A stretch of DNA of 5,189 nt from contig URVX01000094.1 in NCBI GenBank assembly GCA_900551395.1, positions 1 through 5,189 on the forward strand, read 5' to 3'. This DNA comes from an uncultured Subdoligranulum sp. (GTDB lineage: Bacteria > Bacillota > Clostridia > Christensenellales > CAG-314). The notes below the pieces were generated by a model. It saw only the letters and a program-made list of their open reading frames with translations. It ran no database searches and was not told the DNA's origin. Shown one piece after another: positions 1 to 5,189 of this stretch. The translations under genes and the position numbers were made by a program. Numbering within the stretch: position 1 is the stretch's first letter; every line of letters starts with the position of its first letter.

Positions 1-899
1 GGACCGTTTACGGCGCAGCCCATGACGGCTATTTTAAGCGTCTTTTTTATATTTTTCGCAAAGGCGTAAACTGCCTTCGCCGTGCCTATCAAATCCCCTC
101 TGCACCTGCCGCATGAAGGACACGATATGAATTTAAGCCCCTCATCAAGCCCCAGAGCGGTCAAAATCCTCTTTGCGGCAAACACCTCGTCAACCGGATT
201 CTCCGTCAGAGAAACACGAATCGTATCCCCTATGCCGTCCGCGAGCAGCGCTCCGATACCTATGCTGTTTTTTATCAGCCCCGTCTCTGCCACTCCCGCT
301 TCGGTAACGCCGATATGCAGCGGATAATCGCATGACGAGGCAAGCAATCGGTTTGCGGAAATCGTCTCCCTTGTGTCGCTGGATTTAACGGATAAAACAA
401 GATTTTCAAATCCGTTTTTTTCACAGAATCTGACTTTTGAAAGCAGGCTTTCGGTCATCGCGGTGCATTTGTCTTTGTACTTATCCATAAAGGATTTTTC
501 GACCGAGCCGCTGTTGACGCCTATTCTTATCGGTACGCCGTGAGCTTTGGCGCAATCGAGAACGCGCAGAACCTTTTCTTCGCCGCCGATATTTCCGGGA
601 TTTATCCTGATTTTGTCCGCTCCGTTTTCCATTGCCGAAACTGCAAGTCTGAAATCGAAATGGATATCCGCAACAAGCGGCAGATTTGTTCCGCCCTTTA
701 TCTTTTTAAAGGCTGCCGCGTCCGAAGCGTCGAGCACAGCGACTCTTACCATATCGCAGCCTGCGTTTTCAAGTTCTTTTATCTGTTTTAATGTCGCATC
801 CGTATCGGCAGTGCGCGTATTTGTCATCGACTGAACGACAATCCCGCTTCCTCCGCCGATAAAAACGCTTCCCGCTTTTATTTGTCTGGAAAATCTCAT
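1..899 (-). CDS. ispG: 4-hydroxy-3-methylbut-2-enyl diphosphate synthase, N-terminal part (gene runs off the window)
   Basis: Iron-sulfur enzyme of the MEP pathway that reductively opens 2-C-methyl-erythritol 2,4-cyclodiphosphate to HMBPP; also called GcpE. The first 299 codons are present of an expected 345-370, and the rest lies before base 1. It begins MRFSRQIKAGSVFIGGG, then VVQSMTNTRTADTDAT (21-36), VRVAV, PLVADIHFDFRLA (74-86), KIRINPGNIG (96-105), IRIGVNSGS (124-132), LHIGVTEAG (194-202) and IGDTIRVSLTENP (223-235), all TIM-barrel landmarks. The 4Fe-4S ligands are Cys260 and Cys263 in SCPSCGR and Cys295 in VMGCAVNGP; the conserved Glu shortly after that falls outside. The start is the first ATG after an in-frame TGA, 10 bases after the rseP stop, with only a weak AAGAAAAG upstream. 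No large plant- or Chlamydia-type insert is seen. Confidence 0.97.
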   Translation of the reverse strand, partial: MRFSRQIKAGSVFIGGGSGIVVQSMTNTRTADTDATLKQIKELENAGCDMVRVAVLDASDAAAFKKIKGGTNLPLVADIHFDFRLAVSAMENGADKIRINPGNIGGEEKVLRVLDCAKAHGVPIRIGVNSGSVEKSFMDKYKDKCTAMTESLLSKVRFCEKNGFENLVLSVKSSDTRETISANRLLASSCDYPLHIGVTEAGVAETGLIKNSIGIGALLADGIGDTIRVSLTENPVDEVFAAKRILTALGLDEGLKFISCPSCGRCRGDLIGTAKAVYAFAKNIKKTLKIAVMGCAVNG

Positions 900-909
900 A
901 AGTCTTTTC

Positions 910-2049
910 TTAAGTCAGATATCTCAATATGTCGACAAGTATCACAAGTCCGAACAGCAAAATCATACCTATCGCGTGTATCCAGCCCTCTACCTTTCTG
1001 TTGACGGGCTTTCGGAAAATCCATTCGATGAGCACGAACACAACCCTCGAACCGTCAAGCGCGGGCAAAGGCAACAGATTGAACACCGCCAGATTGACGG
1101 AAATCAAAGTAATCAAAAACAATACGTTGGAAAAGCCCGTGCGTATGACTTGAGTAGTCATGTCGATAGTGGTTATCGGACCGCCGATATCCTTTATCGG
1201 CACGCGTCCCGTCACAAGTCCTCCGAGCGTTTCGAGGATATAGCCGCCGGCACGCAGGCAATAAGGAACGCTTCTTCCCAAAGCCTGACCGAAAGAAAAA
1301 TTGTTTTTCACGTAAGCGTTCTGTACGCCCCAGCCCGTAGCCTCTTCCTTTACCGGATTTCCGTTTTCGTCAAGCACTACATTGCCGTTTTCGTCAAGCT
1401 TGTCTACCGAAAATTTACCCTTTTTCACGTTTTCGATAGTCACCTTTACTCGTTTGCCCTGTTCGTTCTCACGCAAGACAACAACATCCATTTCCTCGCC
1501 CGCATTGGCAATATAATTGCTTACGTCAACAACGAGATAAACGGTTTTGCCGTCTATTTTGTAAATTATGTCGCCCTCCTTAAAGCCTGTGCCTGCCTGA
1601 TAAGCGTCATAATTGACCGATGTGTCGTAAACCTTCTTTATTGCCAGAGCGTCGTCGCCGAAAGCCCAAAAGGCAATAAAAACAATCAGAACTGCGGAAA
1701 TAAAATTAAACAACGCGCCTGAGACCAGCACAATTATCCTTTTCCACGGCTTTTGGTTGTTGAATGCGTCGGGCGAGTCGGGCAAATTTTCGTCCTCGCC
1801 GTCGAAAGCGCAGTAACCGCCCAGCGGAAACAGACGTATCGAAAAAACCTCGCCGTTTTTCTTTTTTCTGGAAAACAGCTTGGGACCCATGCCTATGGCA
1901 AACTCGTTTATTTTGAAACCCAATATTTTGCCGGCGGTGTAGTGCCCCGCCTCGTGAATGGTAATCATAACCAGCAGCACCACCAACGCAAGCAAAATAT
2001 ATAAAATCGTTTCCGCTACGTCGGATACGGCAAACAAAATCAAATTCAT
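910..2049 (-). CDS. rseP: Site-2 intramembrane zinc metalloprotease (RseP/RasP family)
   Basis: Membrane protease that cuts within transmembrane segments; in Bacillota the relative RasP trims anti-sigma factors and leftover signal peptides. It has 379 residues from ATG 2049; a TTG one codon upstream is the longest-frame start but less likely, and AAAGGG lies 10 bases before the ATG. The first membrane segment (about 14-36) carries the zinc motif HEAGH (His32, Glu33, His36). A second hydrophobic stretch spans about 104-130. A PDZ domain follows at about 150-210 (AGTGFKEGDIIYKIDGK). The third segment (about 307-330) ends in NLLPLPALDG (324-333), which holds the third zinc ligand Asp, and a fourth closes the protein. 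Between PDZ and the third segment lies a Gly/Asn/Asp-rich insert with a tandem DENGN repeat. The substrate cannot be told from the sequence. Confidence 0.96.
   Translation of the reverse strand: MNLILFAVSDVAETILYILLALVVLLVMITIHEAGHYTAGKILGFKINEFAIGMGPKLFSRKKKNGEVFSIRLFPLGGYCAFDGEDENLPDSPDAFNNQKPWKRIIVLVSGALFNFISAVLIVFIAFWAFGDDALAIKKVYDTSVNYDAYQAGTGFKEGDIIYKIDGKTVYLVVDVSNYIANAGEEMDVVVLRENEQGKRVKVTIENVKKGKFSVDKLDENGNVVLDENGNPVKEEATGWGVQNAYVKNNFSFGQALGRSVPYCLRAGGYILETLGGLVTGRVPIKDIGGPITTIDMTTQVIRTGFSNVLFLITLISVNLAVFNLLPLPALDGSRVVFVLIEWIFRKPVNRKVEGWIHAIGMILLFGLVILVDILRYLT
1357..1399. repeat. 24-base tandem duplication inside rseP
   Basis: Bases 1357-1375 and 1381-1399 match at 18 of 19 positions (a shared CCGTTTTCGTCAAGC block, differing only at 1360 versus 1384), with a 24-base period. 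In the rseP frame this makes two adjacent copies of an 8-residue unit, DENGNVVL and DENGNPVK, at about residues 219-234, just after the PDZ domain. Because the period is a multiple of three the frame is kept. A recent in-frame duplication or slippage event is the simplest reading. Confidence 0.8.
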
Positions 2050-3188
2050 CAAGTCAATTCCCTTTCAAAAATTTTTTCGGCAGTCTTTTTGGCTTCGGCG
2101 TCAAGCTCATAAATATTGTCGACGCTTAATTGTATGCCGTTAAGATGATTTTTATAATAATCAATCGTTTTTCTTACCGTGTTGCAGATATCGCAAAAAC
2201 CGATTTTTCCGTCGAGAAAAGCAAAAACACCCGCGTCGTTTGCAGCGTTGAGCACCACCGGCATGAGCGGATCTAAGGCAAAAGCCTCTCGCGCAAGCTC
2301 AATCGCGGGAAAAACCTCTTTGTCATAACCGAAAAATTCAAGCGGCTTAACTTGCGTCAAATTCAGACGCGCGTCCGGCAAGTTGAGTCTCTCCGGAAAA
2401 GACAAAGCATAACCGATAGCGTACTTCATATCCGGCAGCGCCATTTGTGCAAGCATAGCTCCATCCGCATATTCGACCAGCGAGTGCACGACGCTCTGCG
2501 GATGCACGACGACATCGATTTGCTCCAAAGGCACACCGAAAAGCCAGTGCGCTTCCAATATTTCCAGCCCCTTGTTCATCATGGTTGCCGAGTCTATCGT
2601 GATTTTGCTGCCCATGCTCCAATTCGGGTGCTTAAGCGCCATTTCCGGCGTAACGTCGGACAGACTTTCGGCAGTAAAACCGAAAAACGGTCCTCCGCTT
2701 GCCGTCAGGATTAAACGTCTTATTTCTCCTTTTCCGAGACACTGCCAGACAGCCGAGTGCTCGCTGTCCACAGGCAAAAGCTTAGCTTTGCTTATAGAGA
2801 GCGCCTCCGCAACCAAAGCTCCGCCGCAGACAAGAGTTTCTTTGTTTGCAAGCGCCACGTCCACGCCCTTGTTTATTGCCTTAATCACCGCGCGCAAAGC
2901 GGCTATACCGCGAGTCGCGACAAGCACGACGTCCACATCGAGATCTACCGCATTTTCGAGACACTGCGCGCCGAACTGAATAGCGCTTCCGCTTTCATAA
3001 AGACTTTCGTCGATAAGCCCCGCGAATTCAGCGCCGAAGCGCTTCTGTTGTTTTGTCAAGAGCGCTTTGTCCGAATAAGCTACAAGCGCTTTTACCTCGA
3101 ATAAATCGGGAAAAGCCTCTATCAGCTCCAGCGTCTGAGTTCCTATCGAGCCCGTGCTGCCCAGCACGGCAATTTTCTTTCTTTTCAT
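2049..3188 (-). CDS. dxr: 1-deoxy-D-xylulose 5-phosphate reductoisomerase
   Basis: Cytosolic enzyme of the MEP pathway: it rearranges and reduces 1-deoxy-D-xylulose 5-phosphate to 2-C-methyl-D-erythritol 4-phosphate using NADPH and a divalent metal, and is the known fosmidomycin target. It has 379 residues, full length. Motifs: NADPH-binding GSTGSIG (residues 10-16), ALANKETLVCGG (112-123), PVDSEHSAVWQCL with metal ligands Asp141 and Glu143, TASGGPF (162-168), HPNWSMGSKITIDSATMMNK (187-206), then GLEILEAHW with the third ligand Glu209, and HPQSVVHS (229-236). The stretch normally NAANE is NAAND (314-318). The ATG overlaps the cdsA TGA, and no Shine-Dalgarno sequence is visible upstream (GCGTTTTTGTTGTC), so initiation probably depends on ribosomes ending cdsA. 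Its TGA overlaps the rseP ATG as TGATG. Confidence 0.98.
   Translation of the reverse strand: MKRKKIAVLGSTGSIGTQTLELIEAFPDLFEVKALVAYSDKALLTKQQKRFGAEFAGLIDESLYESGSAIQFGAQCLENAVDLDVDVVLVATRGIAALRAVIKAINKGVDVALANKETLVCGGALVAEALSISKAKLLPVDSEHSAVWQCLGKGEIRRLILTASGGPFFGFTAESLSDVTPEMALKHPNWSMGSKITIDSATMMNKGLEILEAHWLFGVPLEQIDVVVHPQSVVHSLVEYADGAMLAQMALPDMKYAIGYALSFPERLNLPDARLNLTQVKPLEFFGYDKEVFPAIELAREAFALDPLMPVVLNAANDAGVFAFLDGKIGFCDICNTVRKTIDYYKNHLNGIQLSVDNIYELDAEAKKTAEKIFERELT
3152..3169 (-). other. Perfect inverted repeat at the start of dxr
   Basis: The two arms CCGTGCTG and CAGCACGG are exact reverse complements separated by two bases. In the dxr mRNA this could fold as a 7-bp stem with a four-base loop, covering about bases 20-37 of the coding sequence, just beyond the start codon. 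The same bases encode the Rossmann motif (AVLGSTG), so protein coding alone may explain it. On the opposite strand a T-rich run follows, which gives a weak terminator-like look. Confidence 0.45.
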
Positions 3189-4048
3189 GACAACAAAAAC
3201 GCGTAAATAATCGCTATGAACGCCGCATTGAACATCATGCCGTCAAATCTGTCCATAATTCCGCCGTGCGCCCCCAAAAGGTTGGAATAATCCTTTATTC
3301 CGCACAATCTTTTAACAAGGCTTGCCACAAGGTCTCCGATCTGCGTAGCCGCCGAGCCGAAAACACCTATGACGACGTAAACAACGATTTTAAGTCCGTC
3401 GGACAACGGAAGCCCCGGCGAAAACAACGCGAAAGGCGTTTCAAAAAGCAGATAAACCACTCCGGCTCCCACCAGACCTCCGAACAGACCTCCGGCAGCG
3501 CCCTCCCAAGTTTTCTTCGGGCTAATGGCGGGAACAAGCTTATGCTTTCCGAACAAACTGCCGAAAAAATAAGCGAACATATCCGTACAAGACGCCACCA
3601 AAAACACAAGCGCAAGTCCCACGGTATGAATGTCGAGCAAAACGCCCGACGAATTCATCGATTTGTTTATAAAAAACATCGCCGACATGATGAATGCGGG
3701 ATAAATCAACAGAAATGAAAAATATGCAAGATGCACCACCGCATCGCTGAGCTGTGAAAAAACGGAAATGGCACAGCCGATGATAAATATACACAGTATA
3801 AACACGGCGACGCCGCTGATACCGAACAAAAAATACGGTATCCCGAAGCAGAGCGCAAAAATCCAGACCAAAACATTGAACTGCTTGGGGATTCTGTTGC
3901 CCAAAGCGTCCCTTACCTCGAGCACGCTCAAGGCAGTCACGATGCAAAGAAAGACCGAAACAACTACGCGGTCAATATAATATCCTGCCAGGATGACCGA
4001 AATATAAATCAATCCGATGACAAGTCCGATTAAGCTTCGCCTAAGCAT
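3185..4048 (-). CDS. cdsA: Phosphatidate cytidylyltransferase (CDP-diglyceride synthase)
   Basis: Integral membrane enzyme that converts phosphatidic acid and CTP to CDP-diacylglycerol, the branch-point precursor of phosphatidylglycerol, cardiolipin and related lipids. Counting from ATG 4048 it has 287 residues, within the family range. It starts MLRRSLIGLVIGLIYISVIL and has about seven to eight hydrophobic segments. Family motifs near the end are clear: DMFAYFFGSLFGKHKL (from about residue 156), SPKKTWEGAAGG (176-187), and the CDS signature from SLVKR to HGGIMDRFD (243-269), with its metal- and substrate-binding Lys-Asp, His-Gly-Gly and Asp-Arg-Phe-Asp. An in-frame TTG at 4081, with AGGA 9 bases upstream, would add 11 polar residues and overlap uppS by 41 bases; the ATG has only a weak AGG 11 bases upstream, so the start is uncertain. 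The stop overlaps the dxr start as ATGA. Confidence 0.95.
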   Translation of the reverse strand: MLRRSLIGLVIGLIYISVILAGYYIDRVVVSVFLCIVTALSVLEVRDALGNRIPKQFNVLVWIFALCFGIPYFLFGISGVAVFILCIFIIGCAISVFSQLSDAVVHLAYFSFLLIYPAFIMSAMFFINKSMNSSGVLLDIHTVGLALVFLVASCTDMFAYFFGSLFGKHKLVPAISPKKTWEGAAGGLFGGLVGAGVVYLLFETPFALFSPGLPLSDGLKIVVYVVIGVFGSAATQIGDLVASLVKRLCGIKDYSNLLGAHGGIMDRFDGMMFNAAFIAIIYAFLLS

Positions 4049-4745
4049 CGATTGTTTTGCCTGTGTCTCTAACTTCTCCAAAATTTCTGTTCCTGTGTTC
4101 GTATATATTCAGAAATCCGTCCAAATCCTTTTCGTTTATATCCGGCCACAGCGTGTCGCAAAACACCAGCTCCGAGTATGCCGCCTGAAACAGCAGAAAG
4201 TTGCTCAGCCGCATCTGCCCGCCGGTTCTGACAATCAGGTCGGGATCCGGCAGCCTGTGATACATAAACTCGCCCAATTCCTTTTCGGAAACAGCGGACT
4301 TTCCTTGACGGATAATTTCGTTCACGGCGTGCGCAAGCTCGGCGCGTCCGCCGTAATTTATGCAAAGATTGAGAGTCATAACACGGTTAAAGGACGTTTC
4401 TCTTTCCGCTCTTTCGATTTTTCCGACAAGCTCCTGCGGAAGCCGGGACAAATCTCCCGAAACGACTACCCTTATGCCGCGTCTGGAAAAATCCTTCGTG
4501 TTGTCCAGATAGCGGGCCGCAAGCTTGAACAAACCGTTCACCTCGCGCTCGGCTCTTTTCCAGTTTTCTGTGGAAAAGACAAAGAGACTGACTACCTTTA
4601 TGCCTCTTTTCAGACAATAATCTATGACAAGCTCGGCTTTTTTTATGCCTTCGCGGTGTCCCTTCAAACGGGTCAAGCCGCGATTTACCGCCCATCTGCC
4701 GTTGCCGTCCATAATAAAAGCAACATGACAAGGAATTGCCGACAT
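4041..4745 (-). CDS. uppS: Isoprenyl transferase (undecaprenyl diphosphate synthase)
   Basis: Cis-prenyltransferase that adds isopentenyl units to farnesyl diphosphate to make the C55 undecaprenyl diphosphate carrier used for peptidoglycan and other wall polymers. It is 234 residues long, typical for the family. Visible motifs in order: HVAFIMDGNGRWA (residues 7-19, catalytic Asp13), GHREG around His30, FVFSTENW (55-62, with Glu60), and RTGGQMRLSNFLLFQAAYSE (173-192, with Arg173, Arg179, Ser181 and Glu192 for diphosphate and Mg binding). The usual Glu of the RxxGE stretch is Gln177 here. The frame extends upstream to a TTG at 4778, but ATG 4745 is preferred: GAGGTG sits 4 bases ahead of it, it avoids overlapping the small gene, and the N-terminus then has the normal length. 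The TAG stop overlaps the cdsA ATG by 8 bases. Confidence 0.96.
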   Translation of the reverse strand: MSAIPCHVAFIMDGNGRWAVNRGLTRLKGHREGIKKAELVIDYCLKRGIKVVSLFVFSTENWKRAEREVNGLFKLAARYLDNTKDFSRRGIRVVVSGDLSRLPQELVGKIERAERETSFNRVMTLNLCINYGGRAELAHAVNEIIRQGKSAVSEKELGEFMYHRLPDPDLIVRTGGQMRLSNFLLFQAAYSELVFCDTLWPDINEKDLDGFLNIYEHRNRNFGEVRDTGKTIDA

Positions 4746-4749
4746 ACGC

Positions 4750-4755
4750 CACCTC
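4750..4755 (-). promoter_or_regulatory. Ribosome binding site of uppS
   Basis: On the minus strand the sequence GAGGTG lies 4 bases before ATG 4745 and directly after the TGA of the small upstream gene. It is the best Shine-Dalgarno match in the window and decides in favour of the ATG at 4745 over the upstream TTG at 4778. Confidence 0.75.
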
Positions 4756-4971
4756 TCATTTCCCGACGGAAAAATCAAACCGTCCTACAACAATATGCAA
4801 GTAGTTTTCCCTTTCTCTGACGGCAATAACCAATTCCTTATCGAAAGATTCGGCTTTCTTGTCCGTCAAAGTTTCGGCGGTGTACTTCAATCCTCTTTTG
4901 TCCAGCAGCTCAAAGCATGCCTCCGCGTCGAGACCGATAAGCGACTCCGTATTCAGGTCGTCGGAAATCAT
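4756..4971 (-). CDS. Small conserved-position protein of unknown function between frr and uppS
   Basis: I do not recognise a named family for this 71-residue protein. It begins MISDDLNTESLIGLDAEACF, and residues about 11-40 (LIGLDAEACFELLDKRGLKY, then TAETLTD) resemble the opening of a PASTA repeat: a hydrophobic-Gly-Leu turn, an amphipathic helix and a first strand. The second half has two likely strands, KELVIAVRERE and YLHIVVGRFDF. There is no signal peptide, membrane segment, Cys pair or catalytic motif, so it should be cytosolic. The ATG overlaps the frr TGA as ATGA, and its TGA lies 10 bases before the preferred uppS start, with the uppS ribosome binding site straddling that end. This packing, and codon use like its neighbours, argue for a real expressed gene. 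Function is unknown; a ribosome- or envelope-linked role would be a guess from position only. Confidence 0.8.
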   Translation of the reverse strand: MISDDLNTESLIGLDAEACFELLDKRGLKYTAETLTDKKAESFDKELVIAVRERENYLHIVVGRFDFSVGK

Positions 4972-5189
4972 ACCGCCATAATTTCCTTTTCCTTGTCTTT
5001 GGCGAGAGCATCTATGTTTTCGATAGCCTTAGAAACGATTTTTTCAACCTCGCTCTCGAAATTCTTTATGCTGTCTTCGGATACGATTTGTTCGTTTTTG
5101 GCTTTTTTCAAGCCGTCCATGATGTCGCGGCGCGCATTTCTGACCACGACCTTAGTATCCTCGGCGAGCTTTTTGGCATTTTTTACGTA
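4968..5189 (-). CDS. frr: Ribosome recycling factor, C-terminal part (gene runs off the window)
   Basis: Ribosome recycling factor works with EF-G to split the post-termination 70S complex in the cytoplasm. Only the last 73 codons are present; the start lies beyond base 5189, so roughly 110 residues are missing from a family that is usually about 185 long. The visible part reads VKNAKKLAEDTKVVVRNARR, followed by a charged helix rich in Lys and Glu, and ends DKEKEIMAV. This matches the end of the RRF three-helix bundle, including the conserved VRNxRRD segment that faces the ribosome and the typical C-terminal KEKEIM. The TGA stop at 4968-4970 overlaps the ATG of the next gene (ATGA), so the two are probably translationally coupled. 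The frame is open to the window edge with no sign of damage. Identity is near certain. Confidence 0.96.
   Translation of the reverse strand, partial: YVKNAKKLAEDTKVVVRNARRDIMDGLKKAKNEQIVSEDSIKNFESEVEKIVSKAIENIDALAKDKEKEIMAV

Noticed and set aside
976..1722. Plus-strand open frame of 248 codons opposite rseP
   Set aside because: It mirrors the rseP coding frame, shows no domain, and has no ribosome binding site that stands out; chance openness of the antisense frame explains it.
3152..3185. Hairpin followed by a T-rich run on the plus strand, like an intrinsic terminator
   Set aside because: There is no plus-strand gene to terminate, the T run is broken by C, and both parts are explained by the dxr N-terminal codons (KRKKIAVLGSTG).
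3266..3718. Plus-strand open frame of 150 codons, Lys/Arg-rich, opposite cdsA
   Set aside because: The basic composition is what the antisense of hydrophobic membrane codons gives; cdsA is certain on the other strand.
4756..4778. A fusion or frameshift between the small gene and uppS
   Set aside because: The overlap arises only if the TTG start is used; with ATG 4745 both genes are intact and separated by 10 bases.
4765..4784. Short inverted repeat (GACGG/CCGTC, 10-base loop) ahead of the uppS ribosome binding site
   Set aside because: A five-base stem with a long loop is too weak and too common to call regulatory.
4017..4820. Plus-strand open frame of 267 codons opposite uppS
   Set aside because: It lies fully antisense to the well-supported uppS, spans gene boundaries, has no recognisable motif and its composition is that of a reverse-frame shadow.

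Overview
The window carries one strand of work: seven tightly packed genes, all on the minus strand, so transcription runs from high to low coordinates. In transcription order they are frr (3' part only), a small gene of unknown function, uppS, cdsA, dxr, rseP and ispG (5' part only). No gap between genes is longer than about 10 bases. Several junctions overlap as ATGA or TGATG, and I see no terminator or convincing promoter between genes. The window is therefore best read as the interior of a single operon, cut at both ends.

The order frr-uppS-cdsA-dxr-rseP-ispG is the conserved arrangement of Bacillota, where pyrH and tsf usually lie upstream and polC or proS downstream. ispG directly after rseP, the mid-range base composition and the Bacillota-style IspG without a large insert all fit a Clostridia-like bacterium. 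This placement is inferred from gene order and protein style; I cannot give a genus.

The genes join three jobs. Dxr and IspG are two steps of the MEP (non-mevalonate) isoprenoid pathway. UppS uses the resulting isoprenyl diphosphates to build the C55 lipid carrier for cell wall precursors. CdsA makes CDP-diacylglycerol for phospholipid synthesis, RseP is a site-2 intramembrane protease of the cell envelope, and Frr recycles ribosomes after termination.

No mobile element, RNA gene, CRISPR array or obviously new system is visible. The points most worth checking are the 71-residue protein between frr and uppS, whose N-terminus looks PASTA-like; three start sites where a TTG gives the longest frame but an internal ATG is more likely; a dxr start with no visible Shine-Dalgarno sequence and a hairpin just inside the gene; and an 8-residue tandem duplication inside RseP.
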